Assembly: GCF_008831235.1 (NCBI RefSeq)
Contig: NZ_WBKF01000002.1
Span: forward strand, 124,001 to 188,000
Direction: 5' to 3'
Length of the DNA stretch: 64,000 nucleotides
From: Pseudoclavibacter sp. CFCC 11306
GTDB lineage: Bacteria; Actinomycetota; Actinomycetes; Actinomycetales; Microbacteriaceae
Below, piece after piece: positions 33,201-41,953 of this stretch (within the stretch, counting starts at the first letter, position 1; every line of letters begins with the position of its first letter). The notes below the pieces were generated by a model. That model had not been told where the DNA came from. It was given only the letters and a program-made list of their open reading frames with translations, and searched no databases. Position numbers and translations under genes: made by a program.

Positions 33201-35306
33201 ATGAAGTCGAGCTGGCTGAAGAAGTCGGTGGCCGCAGTCGGGGCGCCGTTGGCGGCCCTGACTGTCACAGGCGTGTTCGCCACGTCTGTGGCCGCTCAAG
33301 AGAACACCACATCTGACACTCCGGTGAGCGCAGAGGCGCTCATCTCCGAGGTGCAGAACCAAGGGCCTGAGAAAGCCGAGCTGCTCCAGGGTGCGGCAAC
33401 CAAGGCCGACGGCAAACTCATCGCGATCGTGAACACGGGCGACGACCAGAAGCTGAATCAGGCCGTCGAGCTCAAGACGCAGCTGGAAGACAAAGGCGTC
33501 GAGGTCCTGACCTCAGAGAAGGGCCTCTCTGCGCTCGCGGGCAACGACCTGGTCGGCGGCGCTGGCTTCGCCACACCGGGCACTCCGACGTCCGAAGGGC
33601 TGCCGTACGGCCTCTGCTCAGTCGGGTTCTCAGCGTGGTCCCCGAAGGGTGACCCGGCCTTCATCACTGCTGGTCACTGCTTCCCCGACGCATATGGCGA
33701 CACGGTCTACCGGACTGATCCTCGGCATGACGAGGCATTCGCCGGTGCAGGCAGCACAGCGTCCGCAGACTTTGCCGGTGTGCCTCTCGGAACCAAGAAG
33801 TTTGCCCAGTTCGGCGGTCCGAATGGGACTGCCGGGGCAGAAGGCGACAAGAACTCGATCGACATCGCCGCTGTCGATGTGACTGATCCCTCTGCACGGA
33901 CGCTCCCCGAGGTCACCGATTGGAGCACCGCATCCACTGGCGATCTCTCGGGCAGCACGTCAGTCGTGACCTCAGTGGGCGCACCTCAGCTCGGACAGTC
34001 GGCGACGCGCTCAGGGCGTACGACGAAGCCGAGCACGGGTGCCGTCTCAGCAGTCGACGGATGGATGCAGGTCGATAAGAAGTTTGTGCACGGCTTCATG
34101 ATGGATGCATCGGCTGATCACGGTGACTCAGGCGGGTCGATCGTCCAAGGCACCAAGGCAGTCGGCGTGGTCTCAGGCGGAGGCGATGTCGAATATACCG
34201 ACGGGACCAAGAAGACCATCGTCTGGGGTGCATCTCTCGTCGACTCGCTGCCTGCGACCGGTGGATACAGCATCGCGCTGCATCTCGACGCACCGAAGGT
34301 GACGACTCCGGCGGGTGCGAAGGTCGAGCTCGGGTCGCCGATCACCGGCACCGCCCCGGCAAACACCAAGCTCGTCGTCGCGAACGGCGGCAAGACCACG
34401 AGCGTGGATGTCGACGGCAACGGCAACTGGTCGTTCCCGGTCCAGGCTCCGGCAGGAAAGCAGAGCTTCACTCTGCATGTCACCGACAAAGACAAGGGCT
34501 TCAACAAGTCGGCCACGGTCGAGACCTCGGTCGAGGCCGTCGTGCCCGCACCGGCCATCACGACCCCGGCTGACGGCTCCACCGTCGCCGGGCCGCTGAG
34601 CGTGATCGAGGGCACCGGCGTCGCCGGAGCCACCGTCACCCTGACCGGCGACGTCGCGCAGACGGCAACGGTGGGCGCAGACGGCAAGTGGAGCGTCACG
34701 CTCGACAACGCCCTGGAGTACAGCAACGACCAGTACACCGTGAATGCCGTGCAGAAGCTCGGCGAGGTCGTCTCCGAGCAGGCAGCCACCTCGAAGTTCA
34801 AGGTGGTGCCCGCAGCTCCAGTCATCGAGAACCCGATCAACGGCACGGAGTTCGCCCACGACCAGCTGCCGACCACGATCAGCGGCACCGGCATCGCCGG
34901 AGCCGAACTCGCTGTGACCGTGCGCTCCGAACCGCAGACCGTCACCACTGAGGTCGGTGAAGACGGCAAATGGAGCATCGCCGTCCCCGCTGGTCTCGAG
35001 GCCGGTCAGCACAGCATCACCGCAGTGCAGACCGTCGACGGAGTCGCGTCGCTTGAGGCTCAGGCAGCCTTCAGCATCCAGTCTGCACCGACGCCGGGCG
35101 GCACGGATCAGCCCGGTGGCGACCAGCAGCCTGCCGGCGACAAAAAGCCGGCCGCTCCTGCCGCCGAGGAGCCGGTGAAAGACGGCACGCTCGCACACAC
35201 CGGTGCTGAGGCCGGGCAGTTCGGTCTGCTCGCCGCCGGCGCGGCCGCCATCGCGTTGGCAGGCGCAGGCGTGCTGCTGGCTCGTCGTCGCAGCTCGCAG
35301 CGATGA
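33201..35306 (+). CDS. Cell-wall-anchored trypsin-like serine protease with Ig-like repeats
   Basis: A 701-residue secreted protein. A signal peptide (1-32) ends ATSVAAQ. The protease domain (about 120-360) has the triad: His in ITAGHC, Asp in SIDIAAVD and Ser in DHGDSGGS. The His and Ser motifs are those of S1 peptidases. Three Ig-like beta repeats follow (about 370-635; TPAGAKVELGSPITGTAP, TPADGSTVAGPLSVIEGTG and NPINGTEFAHDQLPTTISGTG). The end is a Pro/Gly/Gln spacer, LAHTG sorting motif, hydrophobic helix and RRRSSQR tail. LAxTG is typical of class E sortases. AGAGGAACC precedes the ATG. It is probably a surface protease with a repeat stalk; its target is unknown. Confidence 0.88.
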   Translation: MKSSWLKKSVAAVGAPLAALTVTGVFATSVAAQENTTSDTPVSAEALISEVQNQGPEKAELLQGAATKADGKLIAIVNTGDDQKLNQAVELKTQLEDKGVEVLTSEKGLSALAGNDLVGGAGFATPGTPTSEGLPYGLCSVGFSAWSPKGDPAFITAGHCFPDAYGDTVYRTDPRHDEAFAGAGSTASADFAGVPLGTKKFAQFGGPNGTAGAEGDKNSIDIAAVDVTDPSARTLPEVTDWSTASTGDLSGSTSVVTSVGAPQLGQSATRSGRTTKPSTGAVSAVDGWMQVDKKFVHGFMMDASADHGDSGGSIVQGTKAVGVVSGGGDVEYTDGTKKTIVWGASLVDSLPATGGYSIALHLDAPKVTTPAGAKVELGSPITGTAPANTKLVVANGGKTTSVDVDGNGNWSFPVQAPAGKQSFTLHVTDKDKGFNKSATVETSVEAVVPAPAITTPADGSTVAGPLSVIEGTGVAGATVTLTGDVAQTATVGADGKWSVTLDNALEYSNDQYTVNAVQKLGEVVSEQAATSKFKVVPAAPVIENPINGTEFAHDQLPTTISGTGIAGAELAVTVRSEPQTVTTEVGEDGKWSIAVPAGLEAGQHSITAVQTVDGVASLEAQAAFSIQSAPTPGGTDQPGGDQQPAGDKKPAAPAAEEPVKDGTLAHTGAEAGQFGLLAAGAAAIALAGAGVLLARRRSSQR

Positions 35307-35353
35307 GTCCGACCCTCGGCTGAGGGTCGCAGCACGATGACATCGCATCGGTG

Positions 35354-35382
35354 AGAGGGCCCCACCATTGGTGGGGCCCTCT
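35354..35382 (+). terminator. Terminator hairpin after the surface protease
   Basis: A 14-bp stem (35354-35367 with 35369-35382) with a tiny loop, followed by TCTGCTCC. Confidence 0.8.
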
Positions 35383-35738
35383 TCTGCTCCCCACCTGGGC
35401 TGCAGTTCGCGCCGGGGCTTCGTGATTGAGTCGGGGCTTCGAGTTTGAGCCGGACCTCATGCGTCTGGCATACTGATGCAGCTGCGCTGTCATCCCCCAA
35501 CGCGACACGCATCTGTTCCTGCACCTCCGACAATGCGAACACCCGTTCGCACCACACCGCGACGCTCAAGGCGACGCGCTGCGCGACCACCTGAGCCAGC
35601 ATCCCCAGCCGATTTCGCAGTCGGGGTGGCAGGCCACACATCGCGAGGCGTGCACCATCGAGTCGAGAGCGCTCGCAGAGGCTCAGGGCTGATGTGCTCG
35701 CCGGGCCGCTGACGTGTCCCCGCAGCAGAGAGACGCTC
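35383..35738. other. Gene-free stretch upstream of the ABC exporter
   Basis: 356 bases with no convincing gene. CATACT at 35468-35473 could be a -10. The rest is GC-rich with no repeat or structure that I can support. Confidence 0.4.
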
Positions 35739-37472
35739 ATGACTCTGCTCAGACTGCTGACCGCATCCACCAAGCGCTACTGGCCCTGGGTCGTGGCGGT
35801 CTTCCTGCTCCAGCTCGTCTCGACGCTGGCTGCGCTGTACCTGCCCAGCCTCAACGCCGAGATCATCGACGACGGCGTGAGCCAGGGTGACACCGATCTG
35901 ATCTGGTCGATCGGCGCGAGGATGCTCCTGGTCTGCTTCGTCCAGGTGGTCACCGCCGTCGGGGGCATCTGGTTCGGCGCGCGCACCGCCATGGCAGTGG
36001 GTCGCGACCTGCGTGCCGGTGTGTTCGACACCGTCACGTCGATGAGCGCGCAGCAGGTGAGCGGGCTCGGCGCCGCCACGCTGATCACCCGAGGCACGAA
36101 CGACGTGCAGCAGGTGCAGATGCTGCTGCTCATGACCCTGAACTTCATGGTGTCGACCCCGATCATGTGCATCGGCGGCATCGTCATGGCCGTGCGCGAA
36201 GACGTCGGGCTGTCGTGGCTGGTCTGGGCGTCGGTGCCGCTGCTGCTGGTCATCGTGGGCTTTCTGGTCGCCAGGCTCATGCCGCTCTTCCGCGGCATGC
36301 AGGATCGCATCGACGACATCAACGGCGTGCTGCGCGAACAGATCATCGGCATCCGCGTCGTGCGGGCGTTCGTGCGCGAACCCCATGAGACCGCACGCTT
36401 CGCAGGCGCGAATCACCGTCTCACCGACGTCTCGCTCAGAGTCGGCGCCATCTTCGTGCTCATGTTCCCCGTGATCGGCATGGTGCTGCACCTCGCGACC
36501 GCAGCAGTGCTGTGGTTCGGTGGCCACCGGGTCGACGCAGGCGAGATGCAGGTCGGCTCGCTCACCGCATTTCTGCAGTACCTGCTGCAGATTCTGATGG
36601 CCGTGATGATGGGCACTTTCATGGTCATGATGATTCCGCGCGCCGTCGTGTGCGCCGAGCGCATCGACGAAGTGCTGAGCACCGAGCCCGATCAGACCGA
36701 GCCGGAGCACGAACGCGAGGTGCCGCGCACCGGCGTGGTCGAGTTCGACGGCGCGGGCTTTCGCTACCCGGGTGCCGAGCAGCCGGTGCTCGCCGACCTG
36801 ACCTTCACCGCGCGTCCCGGCGAGACGGTTGCGATCATCGGCTCGACAGGGTCGGGCAAGACCACGCTGCTCAGCCTGATTCCGCGACTGCTGCAGGCGA
36901 CCGCCGGCGAGGTTCGCATCGACGGCGTGCCGGTCGACGAGCTCTCGCGCCGTCAGCTCGCCGAGCGGGTGAGTCTGGTCACGCAGCGGCCGTTTCTGTT
37001 CTCGGGCACGATCGCGAGCAACCTGCGCTTCGGGCGCGAGGACGCAACCGACGACCAGCTCTGGCAGGCGCTCGAGGTCGCACAGGCGGCCGATTTCGTG
37101 CGCGAGCATCCCGACGGCCTCGAACGCCGCATCTCGCAGGGCGGCACCAACGTCTCGGGCGGCCAGCGGCAGCGGCTCTGCATCGCGCGCACGCTGGTCG
37201 CACACCCCGACGTCTATCTCTTCGACGACTCGTTCTCAGCCCTCGACGTGGCGACGGATGCGCGGCTGCGGCGCGCCCTGAAGCCTGCGCTGGCCGGGTC
37301 GACGGCGATCATCGTGGCGCAGCGCGTCGCGACGATTCGCGAGGCGGATCGCATCCTCGTGCTCGACGACGGCCGCATCGTCGGTCAGGGCACGCACGAT
37401 GAGCTGCTCGCCTCGAACGAGACCTATCAACAGATCGTCAGATCGCAGCTGTCGGCAGAGGAGGCGGCGTGA
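35739..37472 (+). CDS. ABC exporter subunit with degenerate ATP site (heterodimer half 1)
   Basis: A 577-residue half-transporter with six membrane helices (about 10-300) and a nucleotide-binding domain. Walker A is GSTGSGKTT (Lys374) and the signature is NVSGGQRQR (461-469). The residue after the Walker B Asp486 is Asp487, not Glu, and the H-loop has Gln518 (VAQRVAT) where His is expected. These two changes mark the non-hydrolysing site of heterodimeric exporters such as TM287/288 and BmrCD. The partner is the next gene. The start is ATG 35739. Such exporters move drugs, peptides or lipids outward. Confidence 0.9.
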   Translation: MTLLRLLTASTKRYWPWVVAVFLLQLVSTLAALYLPSLNAEIIDDGVSQGDTDLIWSIGARMLLVCFVQVVTAVGGIWFGARTAMAVGRDLRAGVFDTVTSMSAQQVSGLGAATLITRGTNDVQQVQMLLLMTLNFMVSTPIMCIGGIVMAVREDVGLSWLVWASVPLLLVIVGFLVARLMPLFRGMQDRIDDINGVLREQIIGIRVVRAFVREPHETARFAGANHRLTDVSLRVGAIFVLMFPVIGMVLHLATAAVLWFGGHRVDAGEMQVGSLTAFLQYLLQILMAVMMGTFMVMMIPRAVVCAERIDEVLSTEPDQTEPEHEREVPRTGVVEFDGAGFRYPGAEQPVLADLTFTARPGETVAIIGSTGSGKTTLLSLIPRLLQATAGEVRIDGVPVDELSRRQLAERVSLVTQRPFLFSGTIASNLRFGREDATDDQLWQALEVAQAADFVREHPDGLERRISQGGTNVSGGQRQRLCIARTLVAHPDVYLFDDSFSALDVATDARLRRALKPALAGSTAIIVAQRVATIREADRILVLDDGRIVGQGTHDELLASNETYQQIVRSQLSAEEAA

Positions 37473-39475
37473 TGAGCGAACGCGCAGACAAGCGAGACGC
37501 GGCACAGACGAAGGCCGCGGCCTCACACGTGCACGAACCCGATGACGAGGACTTCATGCCGGCGCCCGGTGACGGCGACATGTTCGGAGACGCCCCAGCG
37601 GTCACCAAGGCACAGCACTTCTGGCCGTCGGTGCGACGCCTCTTCGGCCTGCTTGCTCCGCACAAGCTGCCGCTCGTGCTGGTGCTGCTGTTCGTCACCT
37701 GCTCGGTGGTGCTGAACGTCTGGGCGCCCAAGGTGCTGGGCCAGGCGATGGACACCATCTTCAACGGCGTCGTCGGCAGCCAGCTGCCGCAGGGCGTCAG
37801 CCGAGATCAGCTCGTCGAGCAGATGCGTGCCCAGGGCGACACGCAGATGGCCGACATGCTCGCCAACATGGACGTGGTGCCCGGCATGGGCATCGACTTC
37901 ACGCGGCTCGGCGTCATCATCGTCATCGTGCTGGGCATGTATGTGATCTCGTCGGCGTTCATGTGGGCGCAGGGCGAGGTGCTCAACCGCATCACCATGC
38001 AGGCAGTCAGCAAGCTGCGCTCCCAGGTCGAAGACAAACTCAACGCGCTGCCTTTGAGCTATTTCGACACTCGCAAACGCGGTGATCTGCTCTCGCGCGT
38101 CACCAACGACGTCGACAACGTGCAGAATGCCCTGCAGCAGGCCTTCGCCCAGCTGGTGCAGTCGGCGCTGAGCGTCATCGGCGTCACGGTGATGATGTTC
38201 GTCGTCTCGTGGCAGCTTGCGCTGGTCGCCCTGCTCGCGCTGCCGCTCGCCGCTGTGATCACGGGCGTGATCGGCGTGCGCTCGCAGAAGCTCTTCGCGG
38301 CTCAGTGGAAAGAGACCGGCCAGCTCAACGGCACTATCGAGGAGTCGTTCTCAGGGCACGATCTCGTGACCATCTTCGGGCGCAGCGATCGCATGGAGCA
38401 GGCTTTCACCGAGCAGAACGGCCGCCTGTACCAGGCGTCGGCGGGCGCTCAGTTCGTGTCGGGCATGATTATGCCGGTGATGCAGTTCGTCTCGTACCTG
38501 TCATACGTGGGCATCGCGGTGCTCGGCGGGCTGAAGGTCGCCTCGGGCACGATGACGCTGGGCGACGCGACCGCGTTCATCCAGTACTCGCGCGAGTTCA
38601 CTCAGCCGCTCGCACAGATGTCGGGCATGGCCAACATGCTGCAGTCGGGCGTCGCCTCGGCCGAGCGCATCTTCGAGCTGCTCGACGCCGACGAACAGGA
38701 TCCCGACACCGTCACCGAGGAGCTGCCCGAGCATCCGACCGGCCGCGTCACCTTCGACGACGTGAGCTTCAGCTACGACCCGGACGAGCCGCTCATCGAG
38801 CACCTCTCGTTCGAGGCGCAGCCGGGCCAGACGATCGCGATCGTCGGCCCGACCGGAGCAGGCAAGACCACTCTGGTCAATCTGCTGATGCGCTTCTACG
38901 AACTCACCTCGGGGCGCATCCTGCTCGACGGCGTCGACATCACAGACATCTCACGCGCCGACCTGCGCTCGCAGACCGGCATGGTGCTGCAGGACACCTG
39001 GCTGTTCAAGGGCAGCATCCTCGAGAACATCCGTTACGGGCGACTCGATGCGACCGACGACGAGGTCGTGGCCGCTGCACAGGCCACCTTCGTCGATCGC
39101 TTCGTACGTCAGCTGCCCGAGGGCTACGACACCGTCATCGACGAAGAGAACGGCAGCATCTCGGCCGGCGAACGTCAGCTGATCACCATCGCGCGGGCGT
39201 TCCTCGCCCGACCGACGCTGCTGATTCTGGACGAGGCGACCTCTGCGGTCGACACCCGCACCGAGGCGCTGGTGCAGCACGCGATGGCGGCTCTGCGCAC
39301 CGATCGCACCTCGTTCGTGATCGCCCACCGACTCTCCACGATTCGTGACGCCGACACGATTCTGGTCATGGAGCACGGCAGCATCGTCGAGCAGGGCAGT
39401 CACGACGAGCTGCTCGAACAGCACGGTGCCTATCGTCGGCTCTATGAGAGTCAGTTCAGCGGCGCGGCCGAGTGA
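37469..39475 (+). CDS. ABC exporter subunit with intact catalytic residues (heterodimer half 2)
   Basis: A 668-residue half-transporter. An 50-residue acidic N-terminal tail precedes the six membrane helices (about 63-385), with an unusual 40-residue loop between helices 1 and 2. Walker A is PTGAGKTT (Lys456), Walker B ends ILDEATS with catalytic Glu579 and the H-loop is IAHRLST (His610). Its signature is SISAGERQ instead of SGGQ, as found in partners of a degenerate subunit, because this signature faces the weak site. GTG 37469 overlaps the stop of half 1; ATG 37472 is the alternative. GAGGAGGCG lies just upstream. Confidence 0.92.
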   Translation: MMSERADKRDAAQTKAAASHVHEPDDEDFMPAPGDGDMFGDAPAVTKAQHFWPSVRRLFGLLAPHKLPLVLVLLFVTCSVVLNVWAPKVLGQAMDTIFNGVVGSQLPQGVSRDQLVEQMRAQGDTQMADMLANMDVVPGMGIDFTRLGVIIVIVLGMYVISSAFMWAQGEVLNRITMQAVSKLRSQVEDKLNALPLSYFDTRKRGDLLSRVTNDVDNVQNALQQAFAQLVQSALSVIGVTVMMFVVSWQLALVALLALPLAAVITGVIGVRSQKLFAAQWKETGQLNGTIEESFSGHDLVTIFGRSDRMEQAFTEQNGRLYQASAGAQFVSGMIMPVMQFVSYLSYVGIAVLGGLKVASGTMTLGDATAFIQYSREFTQPLAQMSGMANMLQSGVASAERIFELLDADEQDPDTVTEELPEHPTGRVTFDDVSFSYDPDEPLIEHLSFEAQPGQTIAIVGPTGAGKTTLVNLLMRFYELTSGRILLDGVDITDISRADLRSQTGMVLQDTWLFKGSILENIRYGRLDATDDEVVAAAQATFVDRFVRQLPEGYDTVIDEENGSISAGERQLITIARAFLARPTLLILDEATSAVDTRTEALVQHAMAALRTDRTSFVIAHRLSTIRDADTILVMEHGSIVEQGSHDELLEQHGAYRRLYESQFSGAAE

Positions 39476-39588
39476 GTGGGAGTCAGTCGCTTCTCGATCG
39501 GCTGTGACGCTCTTCGGCTGACGCCTCGGGGCGAGGCCGCAGGGTAACGTTGAGGCGAGCATCGCCGCCGACATGAGGAGCCAGCACT

Positions 39589-40764
39589 GTGAACGCCCTG
39601 CAGATCAACGCCGCCCTCGCCACTGACGTCGGTCTGCGACGCAGGCTGAACGAAGACGCCGGCATCGCCGAGCGACCTGTCTATGCGGTCGCCGACGGCA
39701 TGGGCGGGCACGATTCGGGCGAGATCGCGAGCGAGCTGGTGATCGAGCGGCTGCGTGCGCTCGCAGCGGCTTCGACAGGTGGTGCGGCGTCGGCGGATGT
39801 GGTGGCCGATGCTCTGCGGCAGGCTCAGCGCGAGGTTGCCGAGCTCTCGGCGAGTCGCCCGCATGGCGCAGGGTCGACCGTCAGCGGCGTCGCGCTGGTC
39901 GAGTCGGGAGGTGAGCCGCACTGGCTGGTCTTCAACGTGGGCGACTCGCGCGTGTACCGGTCGCGCAACGGGTCGCTGGTGCAGTGGACGCACGACCACT
40001 CGCAGCTGCAGCAGTGGCTCGACGCCGGTCGCATCACGCCCGAGCAGGCCGCCGAGAGCTCGCGAAGCAACGAGATCACGAAGGCGGTCGGGGGCGACGA
40101 CTCCGATCCCGACTTCTTTCTGGCGCCGGTCGTCACCGGCGAGCGGCTGCTGATCTGCTCTGACGGACTGCACGGTCTGGTCAGCGCCGAGGCGCTGCGG
40201 GCCTCGCTCGTGATGGGCGGCACTCCCCAGACGACGGCCGACTCGCTCGTGGAGCGCGCACTGATCGCCGGGGGCACCGACAACGTCACGGTGATCGTGG
40301 TCGACGTGGTGTCGGGCGGGTCGCTCAGCGATCCGGAGTCGCCCAGCGAAAGCCTCGCCTCGCTGGCCGACGTTGCGCTGGTGCACAAAAGGCGTCGAAG
40401 CGCGGCCCATCATGAGGTCGAGCACTCCGCAGAGACCGGAGACACCCGCTATGTCTCTCGGTCGAGCCGACGGGCGCGCATCCTCACTGAGGCAGACGAG
40501 ACCGTGCTGATCTCATCCAGTGGACCCGTCGTCGAGTCCGCCCTACCGCAGGTCGCCGAGCCCGGCGTCCAGGCGTCGGCTTCCGACGACGACCTCGACG
40601 ACGACACCGTCGTGATCAGGCGCGGGCCGACTGCCGCCTCAGACGAGTGCGTCGTCGAGCCCGTCGACGATACAGTGCCGGTCGGCCGGGCCTCCGGCGG
40701 AGCCGACACCAGGCCGATTCGTCGAGAGCGGCGTGCGCGAGCATCCGCTGACCGTTCGCAATAG
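39589..40764 (+). CDS. PP2C-family protein phosphatase with phospho-acceptor-like tail
   Basis: A 391-residue Ser/Thr phosphatase. The PP2C domain (about 5-245) has metal residues Asp36 (VADGMGG), Asp192 (SDGLHG) and Asp231 (GGTDNVTV). The C-terminal 140 residues are acidic and disordered with no membrane segment, unlike PstP. The tail contains DETVLISS (Thr305) and DDDTVVIRRG (Thr340), resembling kinase acceptor sites that FHA domains read. GTG start with AGGAG 8 bases upstream. It is 64 bases before the kinase gene, so it is the likely counter-enzyme of that kinase. Confidence 0.88.
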   Translation: MNALQINAALATDVGLRRRLNEDAGIAERPVYAVADGMGGHDSGEIASELVIERLRALAAASTGGAASADVVADALRQAQREVAELSASRPHGAGSTVSGVALVESGGEPHWLVFNVGDSRVYRSRNGSLVQWTHDHSQLQQWLDAGRITPEQAAESSRSNEITKAVGGDDSDPDFFLAPVVTGERLLICSDGLHGLVSAEALRASLVMGGTPQTTADSLVERALIAGGTDNVTVIVVDVVSGGSLSDPESPSESLASLADVALVHKRRRSAAHHEVEHSAETGDTRYVSRSSRRARILTEADETVLISSSGPVVESALPQVAEPGVQASASDDDLDDDTVVIRRGPTAASDECVVEPVDDTVPVGRASGGADTRPIRRERRARASADRSQ

Positions 40765-40798
40765 TCATTTCGACGTGTGTCTTCGCCCTCCTGTGCCT

Positions 40799-40804
40799 TA
40801 GAAT
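40799..40804 (+). promoter_or_regulatory. -10 hexamer TAGAAT upstream of the kinase operon
   Basis: TAGAAT lies 24 bases before the ATG at 40829, leaving a short leader with GGGAGGG as ribosome binding site. Confidence 0.5.
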
Positions 40805-40828
40805 CGCTAGAGACTTCGGGAGGGTGAC

Positions 40829-41953
40829 ATGGGCAAAAGACTGCCGTCCGCTCCTCCGGTGCTTTCCGGCTGCACCTATGTGCGGCCGCTGGGAACCGGC
40901 GGCTTCGCCGACGTCTTCCTGTTCGAACAGGACATGCCCCGTCGCCCGGTCGCGGTGAAAGTGCTGCTCTCCGACGTCGTCGACGAAGACGTCGTGCGCA
41001 TGTTCAACGCCGAGGCCGACGTCATGGCGCGGCTCAGCTCGCATCCCGCCATTCTCAACGTCTATCAGGCGAGCATCGCTCCCGACGGCCGCCCCTGCCT
41101 GGTCATGGAATACTGCCCGACGGGCGTCTCCCCGGCCTATCGCGAACGGGTGCTCCCGCTGCCGACGGTGCTCGACATCGCGGTGCGCATGGGCAGTGCG
41201 CTCGAGACCGCACACCGGGCGGGGGTGCTGCATCGCGACATCAAGCCCTCGAACATCCTCTTCACCTCGTTCGGCACGCCAGTGCTGGCCGACTTCGGCA
41301 TCGCGACCTCGCTCTCCGGCCGCCACGCGACCGATCTGTTCGCCATGTCGGTGCCCTGGAGCGCGCCGGAGGTCGTGCGCGAGCAGACGAGAGGCACGGT
41401 CGCCACCGAGGTGTACTCGCTGGCTGCGACCGTCTACACCCTGCTGGCCGGGCATTCGCCGTTCGAGATACCGGGCTCTGGGCGCAACTCGGCAGACCGG
41501 CTCAAGGCGCGCATCGTCAAAGGCCGCATCACGCCGATCAACCGCGAAGACGTGCCGCCCGCACTGCAGCAGCTGCTGCAGCGATCGCTGTCGACCAATC
41601 CCGCCGAGCGCCCGGCGACGGCGCTCGAGTTCGCCCGCGCGATCCAGCAGATTCAGCAGCAGATCGGCGTCGTGCCCACGCAGCTCGAAGTGGCTTCGTC
41701 AGAGTGGGCGGGCGCCGGGTCGGTGCTCGGGTTCGATGACGCTGCGCTGCGCGGACCGAAGCGTGCGGCTGTGCCGGTGGTCTCGGGCCGCCGGCGGCAC
41801 GGCCGCAGCGTGCGCGAGCTGGCGACGCAGACTGAGGTGGTCGATGAGGCCCGAGGTGCTTCGGGGCGGGGTCGCCTGTGGCTGTGGTCTGGCATGACCG
41901 CTGCGCTCGTCGTGATCGCGGTGGCCGTCACCATCTGGGTGGTCGGGCGGTGA
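40829..41953 (+). CDS. Transmembrane Ser/Thr protein kinase
   Basis: A 374-residue kinase. The catalytic domain (about 15-285) has the Gly-rich loop GTGGFADV (22-29), Lys44, Glu63, HRDIKPSN (Asp137) and DFGIA (155-159), so it should be active. A juxtamembrane region rich in Arg follows. The single membrane helix is at about 350-371, leaving almost nothing outside, so unlike PknB it has no sensor domain of its own. The next gene starts by a GTGA overlap and encodes a giant extracellular protein with a membrane helix, which might supply that function. That link is inferred. Confidence 0.92.
   Translation: MGKRLPSAPPVLSGCTYVRPLGTGGFADVFLFEQDMPRRPVAVKVLLSDVVDEDVVRMFNAEADVMARLSSHPAILNVYQASIAPDGRPCLVMEYCPTGVSPAYRERVLPLPTVLDIAVRMGSALETAHRAGVLHRDIKPSNILFTSFGTPVLADFGIATSLSGRHATDLFAMSVPWSAPEVVREQTRGTVATEVYSLAATVYTLLAGHSPFEIPGSGRNSADRLKARIVKGRITPINREDVPPALQQLLQRSLSTNPAERPATALEFARAIQQIQQQIGVVPTQLEVASSEWAGAGSVLGFDDAALRGPKRAAVPVVSGRRRHGRSVRELATQTEVVDEARGASGRGRLWLWSGMTAALVVIAVAVTIWVVGR

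Noticed and set aside
35476-35712. 78-codon frame upstream of the ABC exporter
   Set aside because: Arg/Pro-rich translation without start signals.
35490-37205. 571-codon open frame on the minus strand
   Set aside because: Antisense to the ABC exporter gene; the His/Asp/Arg-rich product has no recognisable domain.
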